A DNA stretch of 64,000 bases, from contig JAKJXP020000001.1 of the NCBI GenBank assembly GCA_022225965.2, forward strand, positions 248,001-312,000, written 5' to 3'. The notes under the pieces were generated by a model. That model was not told the DNA's origin and did no database searches. It saw only the letters and a program-made list of their open reading frames with translations. The stretch comes from Diatrype stigma. Its lineage: Eukaryota; Ascomycota; Sordariomycetes; Xylariales; Diatrypaceae. Shown here one piece after another: positions 30,921-43,026 of the stretch. Numbering within the stretch: position 1 is the first letter of the stretch; the number at the start of each line of letters is the position of its first letter. A program made the position numbers and the translations under genes.

Positions 30921-33784
30921 CTACGCAGAGGCGTTACGATGCTCTGCATCTCGAACCGATTGCTCCCAGTCCCATCTATAGACATACCAATATTCGAAAG
31001 TCGAGACACTTTTTGATATATACGTAAGCATCAATCCGCATCTATCGAGCTCTTTAAACCGTAAAGGAGAGGAGGAAGAAGACGAAGGAGGTGGGTGGGG
31101 GGGGGGGGGGGGGGGGGAAGGACCGGACGGGAAACTCCACGATGAACGATGACACCAACACCAATAGTAAAGGAATAACAACAACGACGGAAAACTCAAC
31201 TCACAGGAAAAGGCCGATGGAGACACCGAGCCAGAGGCCGCCGAGCTTCCAGTCGAGGGCGAAGGCGGTGGCAGCCGAGATGGGTAGGCCGACGAGGTAA
31301 TAGGTGGCCAGGTTGACGTAGCCGCCGAAAGACTGCTTGCCGATGCCGCGCAGCAGGCCGTGGGCCATGGCCGTCAAGCCGTCGAAGATCTGCATCACGG
31401 CGCACAGCGGCATGATCCGCGCCACGATGGCGATCACCTCGTCGTCGTGCGTGAAGAGCAGTGGCAGCTGGTACCGGAACACGGAGAGCACGGTCAGGTT
31501 GAAGGCCCCGATGAGGACTGCGGCGACGATTGCCTTTTGTTTGGGGGAGGTGATTAGGGGTCAGGTTAGCATCTGGGGATAACTATAATGGGTGGGCGCG
31601 CCCCTTCACATATATATGAGAGGATGGGGGAAGCTAGAAAAAGGGGAGGGCTGATGGAGCGTGACTTACTACTCTCGCCGACGTCTTCGCAGCATCGACG
31701 AGCTTGGCTCCGATCAGATTTGCGATTCGTGTAGAGGCGGCGATCGAGACCGGGAATGGGATTTGGAACGTCGTCGAAGTCAGGGTCACAAGAATACTCT
31801 GTTTCACGCCCGGGGATTAGTCGATGCGGCCTTGTAGGTAGTAATTTATGTTTCGGAAGAGGGTTGCCCCAGTGAAGTACGTGGTGATGATATGAGACCA
31901 AAAGCTCAGAATTGGGACAGTGTATTATAAGAAGGCAGGGGGGGGGGGGGGGGCGCAATAAAGAGAAACCTCTGAAAGCTTACCTGCGCTGCCAGATACG
32001 ACGTCCCGAACTGACTCGTCATCAAGGTGAGAATCTCGAATGCGAACCACTCGGCTTCGACCATGATCATGCCAGGTAGTGCAAGCCATATCATAGGCCC
32101 TATCGCATATTAGCCACGACCACATGCACACAAGGATGACAAAACACACCCCAATTAGTCAGTGCGCGCTTGCTGAAGCCTCCCCAGCACTGGTGGCCGT
32201 CAACGAAGACGACGTAGAGGAAGAGGAGGACGGGCATGAGGGTCTGGGTGATAGCGACGGCGACGGGGGCACCGACAAAGCCCCAGCCGAGGTGCCAGAC
32301 GAGCAGCCAGTTGACGAAGATGTTGAGGGGCGCGGCCACCAGGAGCACGTAGGTGGTCGCGATGAACAGGCCCTGGGCCTGCACGAAGCGCTTGCCGCCC
32401 TCGAAGGCCGCGAAGCCCGGGATGCCCGCCACGATGATGCGCAGGTACAGGCCGGCAAGCGCGGCCGATTCGGGCTCCGGTACGATCAGTCGCAAGATCG
32501 AGCCCGCGAAGAAGAACACCACCGCGATCGGCAGCGTTAGGAGCCAGAGGAAGTATGTCATCCGCTGCAGCTGCAGCCCTACGAGATGCTTATGTCCGGA
32601 GCCGTAGGCCTTTGATTTACAGGTAGCAGTTTACAGAGTTAGCGAAGCCCCTTTTTCATCGAATTGACATCTCAGGGGTTCTAATTAATACCCAATAAGT
32701 CATATGGTATATGAATTGGCACTAAGCACCCCGGGGACAGATGGCTGAAGGAGAAGGAACAAAGGGGCTCTCAATAACTACTCACCTGCGCGCATAGCGT
32801 ATCGAGGCTCGTTGCTAAGCCCTGCATCGGGGCGTAGCAGGTAATGTTCGCCGTCATCGAGGCCACTGTGCAGAGGTATAAGTCAATGATCAAACCCGTC
32901 TATCAGCTAACTACAGCGCTGATGAGTAGGTAGTCAAGGGGAACAGGGAGGGGAGTGGTGTGATCCAGAGAGGCCAAGGCTCACTCACAAGTTACGGCCC
33001 CCAGCTCTACCTTGCCTATCCGCCCGACGGCAAATATGCTCGCGATGTTGATGCTGTACTGCAGCAGGAACGTGACGATGAGGGACCGAGAATACACGGC
33101 GATGGTCATGGCCTCCCGCTGCCAAGTCGTTTTTATCTTCCCCGAGGCGACGGCCGAATCCCACTGCTCGTTCAAATCTTCCGGGTTTCCCCCAGCAGCA
33201 GCAGCGGCACCGGCCAGGAGAGGTGACGTCTCCGAGGGCCGGCTGACGACGACCCGGGGGCCTCCTACGACTTCGTCTCCAGCCGTAGTACCGCTACCGC
33301 GGCGGACCTTGGTGCTGAAGAGCCTCCTGTAGAGCCTCGAGAACGGACCGGGCTCCTTCTCTGCAGCAGCAGCGCCGTGCTTGGGCGGGAGGATGTGGTT
33401 GTCCCGCAACAGGCTGCGCTCTGCATCGAGGGACTGCATCCGCTCCGTCTTGTTTAGCGGCGTCCCGGCTTCGGGACCCCGCTCGGGCAGCATGCTGGGT
33501 CGCCGGACGCCGTACGCGACGCCCTGGGGCTGCTTGTATAGGACGGGGCCGATTTGCGAACCAGCGTCGGAGCCCCCGAACCTATCATCCCGAAAGTCAT
33601 TGCCATCATCGCCTTCCGAAACGTCGTCGTCAGAGCACTCTGCGATGTCGCTGGCTAGGATCTCGTTCGCGAACGGCGACCCGGACCTGAACGACGTCGC
33701 GAGCAGCGATGGAGAGGCGGGATGGTGGTGGTGATCACCTGCCGCCCCGGCACTCCTAGGCGGGATGGGTTGCGAGCCGGCCAT
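30921..33784 (-). CDS. MATE family multidrug/organic cation transporter
   Basis: Membrane antiporter of the multidrug and toxic compound extrusion family; fungal members export drugs and secondary metabolites, or sit in the vacuole. Seven exons: 32989-33784, 32786-32865, 32150-32609, 31984-32099, 31670-31798, 31205-31533, 30921-31008, all in phase, giving 665 residues. The ~250-residue cytosolic N-terminus is Ser/Gly/His-rich. The membrane part shows the family marks ELGAVTLASMTAN, CAQAYGSG, NWGPMIWLALPG and GLWLGVSIG, with about twelve hydrophobic segments. The last exon adds VYRWDWEQSVRDAEHRN, the usual cytosolic tail. Two introns contain long poly-C tracts in the sense strand (16 nt in 31799-31983, 21 nt in 31009-31204). 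Substrate cannot be told from sequence. Confidence 0.93.
31097..31117. repeat. 21-nt G homopolymer in MATE intron 6
   Basis: Run of 21 G on the + strand (poly-C in the transcript), inside the last intron of the MATE gene. Confidence 0.9.
31938..31953. repeat. 16-nt G homopolymer in MATE intron 4
   Basis: Run of 16 G on the + strand (poly-C in the transcript), inside the 185-nt fourth intron of the MATE gene. Confidence 0.9.
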
Positions 33785-34956
33785 CCCTGTCTGTCTCTAG
33801 TATAAAAGTGTCGAACCCGAGAGACAAGCAAGCGAGCAAGCGAGCAAGCGAGCGAACAAGCAAGCAGACAGCCAACGAGTCGAGACAATGATGAGATGCA
33901 AATAACAAACCCGCGCTCTTGATTACTTACCTATAATGACCTACACCTACTACTACTTATGCTTACCTTTCATCGACGGGGATATCGAGCGGCCTAAGCC
34001 CCCGCTCCGTACCCGTCAACGTGCAGCGAGCAGCACATCCATGCCACATGAACTACCTAGTCGCTAGCCACAGCAGGATGGCGCGAACGGCCTCCACCGA
34101 CTGACTGACTGGCCTGGGCTTGCGAGACGGTGCAGGAGGGCTTGCCTATGTCAGACGGGAGTTATCGTGTCTTTGCGATAGGGCGAGCCATCGACGCACA
34201 TGCCGTATCTCCAATGGTGTGCTCAGTGCTGCACTAGCAGTATCGAGGACAGTAATACTCATTACCCAACAGGAACTGGATCGGTGGTGGAGGTTCGGTT
34301 CACCTCACCTAGGCTAGTCTTGCCGGGCGGCGGATAGATTAGATATATTAAGTATGTAGGTGCTAAGTATGTAGGTGCCGTCGTGCTCGTACCGTCGGCG
34401 TCGTACGTTGTGGTGAAACTTGAAACTTGAACCCACAAACCCAGCCCCATTCCGTCAGCTCGCTGAAGCGGGGTGAGGGGTCTGCTTGCTATACTACCTA
34501 GCTGCCTAGGTACTACCTTACATTGGGGAGGTAGGTATGTATCCTGAAAATGCAGGTGCGGTGATGGGAACTAAGCCGAAGTCGGTGTATCAAGTCCGGG
34601 GAAGGTCATTGGTTCCCGCGAGGAGACTACCTACATACACCTCCTACACCTAGTTTAGGTAGTGTTTGAATGCCGAGATATCGAGATATCGAGATATCGG
34701 CGTAGATACTAGAAAATAGCCGGAGCCTCTCCTGCTGCCCGCGGCACAGCTAAACTACCTACAACATGCAACCCCCGGGTGTGTGTGTGCGATAACAGCA
34801 ACGAAGAAACACGGAGCCAACCACGCAGTCCCCCACAATAGATAGCGCTTAAGTACTAGCTACGGTACATACTTGAACTGAAGATACCTACCCGGTACTA
34901 CTACCCACAGGCTACAAACTGGCCATCTATCGGCATCCTACCGGGCCGCGCGAGAG
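33785..34956. other. Divergent intergenic region (MATE/DUF202)
   Basis: Shared upstream region of the MATE gene (minus) and the DUF202 gene (plus). It holds an AAGCGAGC microsatellite (33824-33870) just before the MATE start, a GAGATATC triple repeat (34674-34700) and several TACCTA/TAGGTA motifs (34490-34540, 34626-34662). No gene seen. Confidence 0.6.
33824..33870. repeat. (GCGAGCAA)n microsatellite in MATE 5' leader
   Basis: About six copies of an 8-bp GCGAGCAA-type unit, 40-85 bp upstream of the MATE ATG, so probably within the 5' UTR. Confidence 0.8.
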
Positions 34957-35987
34957 ATGCCGACCTCGACGCTGAGCGACCCCGAAGAGGGCGCATCGTC
35001 GGCATCATGTCTCGGCCCCTTTTCATGCTCGAATCTAGTTCGGCCCGTCGAGGTCGGTGACTGCAAGTACGTCCAATGGCAGGGGTAACGTAACCCATGC
35101 AGCATTTCGACTGACCCGTCTGCCCACTCCATCGTAGCTCGCCGCACGAGGCCGAGCTGGCCTCCTTCTGGACCTGGCCATGTCTGGGTCCGCTGCTCTT
35201 CGAGAACGAGAGCAGTGATGCGCGGGATCATTGCGCGAACGAACGGAGTAAGCCCAATACCTATCTACATCTACCCACCTATGTCGACCGTCGACGTCGT
35301 AGTTCATACTATGCATACGCAGTAAAACATGTAGACTGACAGCAGCGACCTCTGGGAAACTTTCGTGGGGGGAAAAAAAGCCTTCCTCTCCTACCTCCGC
35401 CTCAGCGTCTACATGGCCGTCGTGGCCGTCGCCATCACGCTGTCCTTCCACCTGAAGACGCAGCCGTCGGCCGTGGAGCTGCGCATGGCGCTGCCGCTGG
35501 GCCTCATCTTCTGGATCCTGGCCGTCTTGTGCCTCGCGATGGGTCTGGGGAACTACATCAGTACGCCTAAGTCTTCTGAACCCCCCCTCCCCAGCATTTC
35601 TGAATTGAGCCTCTTGTTGATTCCATGGATGGTAGAAACGGTCAACAAGTACAGTCGGAAAGCGGCGCTCGTGCAGACCGGCTGGAGGACGCAATCTGTA
35701 AGTGTTAAGTTAGCTACAAAGCTGACTATCATATAGCTTTCTACCCGTTCCATCCCATCCCATCCCATTCCACTCTCATCTCCGTCCGCTGCCTACCGAC
35801 GAGTGAAAAACTAACAAACGACTAGATCATTTCGCTCATCGCGATAACTATCGTGGGGACCTGCATTGTGCTGCTCGTGATCGCCAAGGTGAAGGTCGAT
35901 TTCGAATGCGATGCCGCTTCTCTTCTCCCCGACAAGCGATGCGTTCAGGATGCCGTGGACTACTATATCCGACGGCGGAACGCCTGA
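34957..35987 (+). CDS. DUF202-domain membrane protein
   Basis: Small three-helix membrane protein of the DUF202 (YidH-like) family; fungal members are related to the membrane part of vacuolar transporter chaperones, but most are unstudied. Five exons: 34957-35066, 35138-35247, 35381-35560, 35636-35697, 35826-35987, giving 207 residues. Introns use GTACGT, GTAAGC, GTACGC and GTAAGT donors. Splicing rebuilds the family signature DARDHCANERTFLSYLRLS across the second junction (acceptor AAAAAAAG at 35380) and KTVNKYSRKAALVQTGW across the third. Membrane segments: ~75-95, ~107-133, and ~154-174 after IISLIAITIVG. The N-terminal 36 residues are acidic and poorly conserved, so the start is less certain. 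Function unknown. Confidence 0.85.
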
Positions 35988-36557
35988 ACAGACAGGATCG
36001 GGGCCGGGTCAGTCACTGTGCCATGGCTACCTACCACAGCACAGCTATATAATTCAACTAATTACTTATGTACGTAGATGCTTACGAAGTATAATTGCTG
36101 CAAATCCTAATAATAAGTAACGGTAACGAAAGCAGTGGTGGTATATTGATTGTAGTGATCATCTAAGCAAGCTTATGAATTCCATGAGCGTGAAACAACA
36201 TAATATATCCCCTCTTCATCCCCCCTTGCCCTAAGGTCGAAAGCACTCCACTCTCAACCCAATTTGATGCGTGATCTCATTCATCCCCACCGCCCCTCCC
36301 CCTCCCCCTCCCCTTTTTGCGCCGATTACTCCAAAGCAGGACAAGAAACCCAAGCAACCAAAAACCACGAAACGTTGAACACAGGAGGGGGCAGGCAGGC
36401 GATCACAACCACACGCAATCCCACACCACATATACGCATATACAGGAAACCGTTTGCTTGCTTTGCGTCGTAATGTCAATGTCTAGTTGCAGAGAGAAGC
36501 CATAAAGGAAAATGAGCGAGAAAAGGCGGTTTAAGAAGCAGGGAATAAAGCCGGTGG
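35988..36557. other. Convergent intergenic region
   Basis: 3' flanks of the DUF202 and glycosyltransferase-2-like genes. Contains a CCCCTC microsatellite at 36291-36317. No gene seen. Confidence 0.6.
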
Positions 36558-38933
36558 TCACTTCGCCACACAAAACAAGTCCTGGATAAGCAGATCCTTC
36601 ATCGTTGAGGCGACGTCCTTTTCACTGGCGCCGCACCCGCCGACCTGCTCACGGAACTCGGCCGCGTAGCGCGCCGCGGCTTCATCGATGGCTGTGAGAT
36701 CCGCCGCGCGGCGGCCGTCCCAAGCCAGGAGCGGCAGCTTGTTAAGCGAGCGCAGACCCGGGCCCCCGGCGCCGTTACTGTCAGCAGGATCCGCCTTTGG
36801 CAGGCTTTCGAGCAGCGACCGCGTGGGGACGAGGTCGGATTCAAGCTCGCCCCGGGCGCGGGCACGGGCGGCCTCGACCTCCTCCTCGGTCGCGTCGTCG
36901 GGCAGGAACTGGCTCGTCTCCGAACTGCCGGCATATTCCTCGGGCGCGGTGTACAGCTCGCCGTGGACAGTGGCGAGGTTCCGGGCCGTCTCGGCCCCCG
37001 GGTACAGTGTGTAGTAGCCGCGCAGGCGCGCGAGCCGCAGGGCGTGCTCTAGCCATGATGGGTGGACCCGACTCACCACCTTGCTGCTGGCCTGCAGCAA
37101 TGCTGGGGTGGAGGCGGGGTCTCGCTGCGCGGCCAGCGAGCGCGAGACAAATTGGTGGAGTTCCATCCACTTCTCGCCCATGTACAGCACCGCATTGCTC
37201 GAGGGCGCTTGCCAGAGGAAGGGCGTTGGGGCGCCACCGCCTCCTACAGCTTCAGCGTTAGAATCGCCATCTGTGGGCTGAGTGGGCAGAGATAGTGACT
37301 CTTTCTCATCCAATAGTCGCGTAGGCTGCTCGAGACTGATGCCGAAGAGCCGCGCGGCATCCTTATACTGGAGTGAGGCGTACTTGAGATCTATCCATGA
37401 CGTTGTGAGCACGTGAGATCTAGCTGCTGCTGGATAGTGGGGAAGAGCTTACAGTGGAAAAATAGTGGTGATAACTCGGCCTGGGGCGAGAGTACAAGCA
37501 CGTGAGAGGTTTTAGGGTGCGTTGGCCAGAAAGACTCGAGTATACGAGCTGAGCTTTCTTCCTCTGTCAAGACTTGCCGGGGGATTCGGTGGCGGACCGT
37601 GAGAAGATGAGACTGCGTCGCACTCGCGATGTGGGATGGTGGCCATGAGAAGGATTCCAGAAAGTTTTTAGTAGGAGCATCTACATCGGGTGGAAGCTCG
37701 AGGGTCAGGTGAGGAACCGAACTGGCTGTATAATCAGCATCGGTCAAAGATCTCAGAAGCCTTATGAGACTTCCGGACGCCTTCGGTGTTACGTTGATCA
37801 GGATATCGATCTGTATGTCATTCCATGCTGCATATCAAGTATTAGTCATAGTAAGAAAATGATGCCAAAACTCTACTTACCGCGCAATGCTACGCTGTCC
37901 AGCTTTGTCATCCACTCCAAAGCCTTTCCAGAATTCTTAGGGAGCTCGATCAAAGTGTTTCCCGTCACCTTCACGTGTTGTTGAGCTCCTCGGCCAAGAA
38001 AGACTTCTTCGTCGCTCGAAGCATCGACTATAATCGCTTGAGGGTGCATGTACATATGAATGTGATCTGGGCTGAATGTCAGCGATATGGACTAGAGAGC
38101 TCTTCTTCGCTAGGTGAGTTACATACGAAGAGCACGAAATACGGCATTCTCCATTCGGGCGTCGGTGGATATCGAGGCGTGTTCTGTGCGAGCGTCTAAT
38201 CATGAGCGAATCTATTATTAGCCAGGTGTATTCCCGACGGACGAGTGTATTTGCGCTTTTCCTAATGCCTACCGTGGAATATCAGATGGCAAGAGTCGTC
38301 AATGCCATTCAATTTCTGCAGCTCGGCCAGGTCGATATCGCTCCGGCTCATCAATGCGAAATGCACGTAGTTCTTCAGCTCGGTCCCCATCTGGCAAGCG
38401 ACGGGTAGCAGCGCGGCGGCGCTCCTGAGACTCGAGGCAGCGAAGAGGACGTTCTTATTGACCGCATTGCTGCCCTTCGTCGGCGCGATCGCATGCAGGG
38501 AGGAGGCGAGCTCGAGGAACTTGACCGGCCCGTTGTACGCGCGCTCGGACACACCGCCGGATGCCGGTGAGGACTGCGAGCTGGATTGCAAGTTCGAGTT
38601 CGGCGCTTGCGGCGCGGGCGGTACCGGCGGACGCTGCTGGCCGGGTGGAAGATGCGGTGGGGGTGGTTGCGAGGGGTGATCGAAGTAGGAAGGGCGGCGC
38701 ATCAAAGGGTTCGGACCGGTGCCAGCGGGCATATTCTTCACGAAGAGGTAGACGAGCAAGACGAAGAGGGCTAGTAAGGCACCTCCCTTAAGAGACCTCC
38801 GTCGTGGTCCTCTTGACGGGAGCCAGGTCGAAGGCGGAAGGAGGCTGCCGCCATCCTTGGTGCGTTTGTTGTGGTCATCGTCTTTCTTGCCCAGCTCCAC
38901 GTCGCTCAGGAAGGGGTTGCGCATTTTCCACAT
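36558..38933 (-). CDS. Fungal 'glycosyltransferase 2'-like type II membrane protein
   Basis: Matches, from memory, a fungal-specific family annotated as glycosyltransferase 2; enzymatic activity is not established. Five exons: 38273-38933, 38127-38195, 37881-38066, 37453-37827, 36558-37390; introns of 77, 60, 53 and 62 nt; 707 residues. Features: WKMRNPFLSDVELGKKDDDH start, one signal-anchor segment near residue 60 (LLALFVLLVYLFV), a Pro-rich stem, then a lumenal domain with KNVLFAASSLRSAA, MYMHPQAIIVDAS, VPHLTLELPPDVD, HVLVLSPQAELSPLFFHYLKYA and the C-terminal DLLIQDLFC. Golgi location is likely from the topology. The frame runs upstream without ATG to 38948, next to a possible acceptor (AAAAG), so a short first exon may be missing and the true start could lie further right. 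Confidence 0.78.
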
Positions 38934-40000
38934 GAAGGCATCCCACACCTTTTTCTTTCCCTTTCCCGATTACCTCTCGAGGTGTCGCGTGCAACGAAAC
39001 GGCAGATAATTAGAAGACAGGCGATAGGGCGAATTCCTCAGGAAGATCCTATCTCATCGATTACAACAACAGCGGCATCTCTCCCTCCTTCTCACATGAC
39101 GTTAGAAAAGGTTGCGCACAGATTGTCCCGAAGACAAAGACAGGGACAGAGACAGAGACGGAGACAGAGAGGCTAGAAGCTGCCCATGAGAGGCGAGACA
39201 ACCGGACAACCTCGCCGAGACAACCTAAGCTCGAGAGAGCAGGTCAAAGTCCCACTTATTGAGGAAGAACCGACGCCTCTTGTAATTGCGGCGTGCCAGA
39301 CGAAGAGGTGATTTGTCAAGGATGCTTTAATTTGGCTACACGGTTGGTTATGCGAGTTAGGTGTTATGTAGGTGTGTGCAGGACTGCAGGTGTGTGGTAT
39401 TTCGTAGATGCGGTTTTCACTGGGTGAGCTCTGAGCTCTGTTCCCTAAACTGATGATAAATTATCAAGGTTCCCATCGGACCAATGAGTGTCTGATATAA
39501 ATAAAATGATCGTCAGTAGCTACTGCCTGCATCAACCCTTGTAGTTCCCATGTAGCCCCGTGTCAGAGCAACATCTGTAACTGCACACGTTTTGTTGTAT
39601 GTAGCTACCCCACCTTGCCCCCTCGCTCCAGGTAAGCTTCGTGGTGGTGAGGCACGGTTAAATAGCCTAGCCTAGGCCCTACTGCTATCGCACCTTAGGG
39701 GTCGTTTTAGCGCCTTTACCCAATTATAGCTGCATATCAGGATCTTTTTTTTCTTCCCTGAAAACCGGCGTTTGGTGGCATGGTCCATCTCTACTAGGTA
39801 CCGGTATCAATAAAATAATTTTTATTGCATCGAACACAAATCTAAGACCTGGGAAATCCTTCGAGCCACGAGATATTCAGGCCATCACACGAGAAACTAC
39901 TGTCTGGGTAGATAACTAAGATCCTGGTAATTGGATTGTCCTAGTTCCGCTCGGTGCCTGGTTGGTCTCTTTGCAAGGAGTGGAAGAGAAGAGAATAGAT
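38934..40000. other. Divergent intergenic region (GT2-like/SYO1)
   Basis: Shared upstream region. A GACAGA microsatellite lies at 39131-39172. The rest is AT-rich with no recognisable gene. The GT2-like gene's possible upstream exon would be near the left end. Confidence 0.55.
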
Positions 40001-42269
40001 ATGGGCAAGTCAAGGCGCAACCGAGGAGGGGGAAAGGGCGGCGCCGCGGGGGCGCGCCAAGACCCCCTCTCGAAGCCCAAGGGGGCGCCGACCTGGAAGC
40101 CGGTGAAGCCGCCGTCGGACCCGGAGCTGGCCGCGCTCCGGGAGCGGCGCATCCTGCCGGTGCTGCGGGACCTGCAGAGTAGCGAGCCCAAGGCACGGTC
40201 GGCAGCCGCCGCCGCCGTCGCCCACATCGTGCAGGACGCCCAGTGCCGCAAGCTGCTGCTGCGCGAGCAGGTCGTGCGCGTGCTGCTCGACGAGACCCTG
40301 ACCGACGCCAGCCTCGAGGGCCGCGCCGCCGGCTGGGAGATCCTTCGTGTCCTGGCCGCCGAGGAGCAGCCCGACTTCTGCGTCCACCTGTACCGGGTCG
40401 ACGTCGTGACCGCTATCCAGCATGCGGCGAGAAAGGTACGTGTGCTGGTTTTTGTTTTACGACATGGGAAAGAAAACAGGAGAAGAAAAAACGGTTGTTG
40501 ACTAATGGTTGTAGGTCACCGAGACTCTCACGACGTCGAACCCGCCCTTTAGCAAGACCTCAAAGGCGGAGCAGAACTTCGTATGGAGCATTGCCGAAGC
40601 GCTGACGGCGCTCATCGATCAACTAGCGGAAGCTCACGACGAAGCCTTTGATGCCATCGCGAAGAACGCAGACATAGTCCATTTCTTATTTGTGTTGATT
40701 TCTATCGGCTTCGCGACCGCTACCGTCTCTGAGAACGCCCTGTTGTGCATACTGACCCTCTCGGAAGACAACCGGCCGTTCGTGGAAGCGATCCTTGCGG
40801 ACGAAACTACGAAGACCTACGACAGACTAACGTCTTTTCAGAGAGGGGGCGGCTACAAGGCCGTTCTGGCCTGTGGCATCCTACACAACGTATTTGCTGC
40901 CATGGAATGGCACGACCAGAACCCCGGCAGAGGCGGAGCGTCTGATGCTGTCCTCGTGCCAACGCTTTCCCATTCACTAGAGCAGGCTCAGTCGAGCGGT
41001 GGTGTAACAAATGGAAATGGGCTGTCCAGCCCTGCCGACATCCTGCAATTAGCTCTCGAGATCCTGGCATCTATCGGTACTACGTTACAAGAGTCTCTCG
41101 AGAAGGGCAGCAAGGACGAGGAGTGGGACGGTATAGAGGATAAGGACGACGACGTTATGGATGCCGATGCCATTAGCGATGATGAAGATGGAGTGGTATC
41201 TGAGAATGAAGAGCCCGATGACAAAGACGAGGACGCAGACGCGGATGCGGATGCGGACGGTGATGGGGATGACGCGGACGAGGACGACGAGATGGACGAA
41301 GACGCGATGGAAACCGACATGGAGATGGTAACCGGAGCGGACGACCGTCCTGACGAGGACAACTCCGGTATCGACGACATGCCGACGCTCAAAGAGCTTC
41401 TGCAACGAGCGGTGCCGCAGGCCCTTAAGATCGCGCAACGAACGACGAGCAATGGCGACAGCGACGAGGAAACCGCCGTCCTGTGCGGCCACGCCTTCGC
41501 CACCCTGAACAACATCGCCTGGACGGTATCCTGCATCGACTTCAGCGAGGGCCGGAGCGCGCCGATCCTGCAGGCCTGGCGGCCCATCGCGCGCGCCATC
41601 TGGCGGGGCGCTGTGGCCCCCGTCCTCGCGAGCGACACCTCCGATGTGGGGCTGGCGACGGTCGTCACGAGCCTCGCGTGGGCCCTGGCGCGGACGCTGC
41701 ACTACCACGACGAAAGTGACACCAACGACAAGGAGTTCCTCGCCGGAAGCGGTGGCGAGCACAAGAAGTTCATCTCGCTGTACCAAACGTCCCGGTATCT
41801 GCGCGGAGTAGCAGAAGCGGCGAAGGAGAAGATAACAGACAACGAAGACACCGACCCGTTCCAGACCCTCGGGGTGCGGTGCGTCGGCGTGCTAGGCCAG
41901 CTGGCGCTCGACGCGCGGGCGCCGCTGGAACTGAACCGCGAGATCGGCTCGTTCCTCCTGGAGACGGTGCTGCGGAGGCTTCCCGACGGCACGCCGGCGG
42001 CGGATGCTGTCGAGGCGTTGAACCAACTGTTTGACATCTACGGCGGCGGCGACGATAGCGACGAGGAGGCGGCGCGCAACCGCGACCGCGAGGTCTTCTG
42101 GAAGGAGGGCTTCCTGAAACACTTCGAGGAGGCGCTGCCCAAGTTCCGGACCGCGGTCCGGTGGGTTGACAAGCGGAAGCAGGCGGAGCTGCGGCTGCGG
42201 GCCGAGGAGGCGCTGATGAACCTGCGCCGGTTCATCCAGTACAAGCAGAAGCACCGGCCTCGGTCGTGA
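40001..42269 (+). CDS. SYO1: Symportin Syo1 (Rpl5/Rpl11 co-import adaptor)
   Basis: Nuclear import adaptor that carries ribosomal proteins Rpl5 and Rpl11 together into the nucleus for 5S RNP assembly. Exon 1 is 40001-40435 (145 codons), the intron 40436-40514 (79 nt, GTACGT...TAG), and exon 2 40515-42269; 729 residues. The ATG at 40001 opens a basic N-terminus (MGKSRRNRGGGKG), the import-signal end. ARM/HEAT-like helices follow: ILPVLRDLQSSEPKARSAAAAAV and later blocks such as VSENALLCILTLSEDNRPF. Within the repeats is an acidic insert (~ residues 375-445) rich in Asp/Glu, as described for Syo1's Rpl11-binding loop. Strongly GC-biased third positions make long antisense frames. Confidence 0.9.
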
Positions 42270-43026
42270 GAAAGAGCAATGTAGGAGGCCAATGCGGCAG
42301 AGGTGGTGGTAGAGGCAAAAGCCGGGGTTTTTAGTCTACTGTAGCGGTACGGTACAATACCATTTCTGATTATCCAGCAATGCCGATTTATTGTGTAGTG
42401 GTACACGAAATTACGAGATTACGGACTACGAGTGTGAGTGAGTACATACTTGACGTTGTGTACTAGAAGCCTTAGTGTAGAAAGGGTGTGACCAACTGAA
42501 GACCCCAAGATGCTAGAACCTGTAGTTTACATACGCTGGATGCAGTCATCAAATATAGGCGGTATTCACGGGGGATAATTGCCATGGTGTGTATAATGAC
42601 TTACCTCGCATGATGACGATGTGTTCCCAAACAGGCATATCTGATAGGACGATTTGGAAGGGACCTCAGCATCCTCGAAAAGGGGAAGGGGGAAAAACCA
42701 GGAAGGACGGACGGATGGACGTGGCCACCCCGTCTCTGGGTCTCTCTGCGGGAGTTAGGTTCAGAAAAAGTCTTGCGGTCTATCATTATAACTCACAACG
42801 TTTCAAGTCGTAGCCCCATAAAGCATATCTTAAAATCCCCGTAAAGCGAGAAGAAGGCCTTCTTCATCGAACATGGAAGATCCCCCCAATAAATCAGCTT
42901 CTGTGTGAATTTGAACCCCGGTTTCTCCCATCCGCTGATCTGTTCTCCCAAACAGTCGGCTAGAAAAATGGAAAAGGACTGTCAAACACAAAACACACAC
43001 GCACACACGAAAATCGTAAAAGAAGT
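42270..43026. other. Convergent intergenic region
   Basis: 3' flanks of SYO1 and the J-protein gene. No gene or strong repeat seen. Confidence 0.6.

Noticed and set aside
30921..31226. Separate 101-codon gene at the MATE 3' end
   Set aside because: Its C-terminus is the last MATE exon; the rest is translated intron with the poly-C tract.
35345..35346. CAG acceptor at 35345 for the second DUF202 intron
   Set aside because: Would shift the frame and break the ANERTFLSYLR signature; the AAAAAAAG acceptor at 35380 restores it.
36797..37261. 154-codon plus frame
   Set aside because: Antisense to the last exon of the glycosyltransferase-2-like gene, GC-rich shadow.
40988..41668. 226-codon Ser-rich frame antisense to SYO1
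   Set aside because: Its Ser runs are the complement of Asp/Glu-coding repeats; not credible as protein.
41085..41786. 233-codon frame antisense to SYO1
   Set aside because: Mirror of the acidic Asp/Glu repeat and GC-biased codons in SYO1; no domain.
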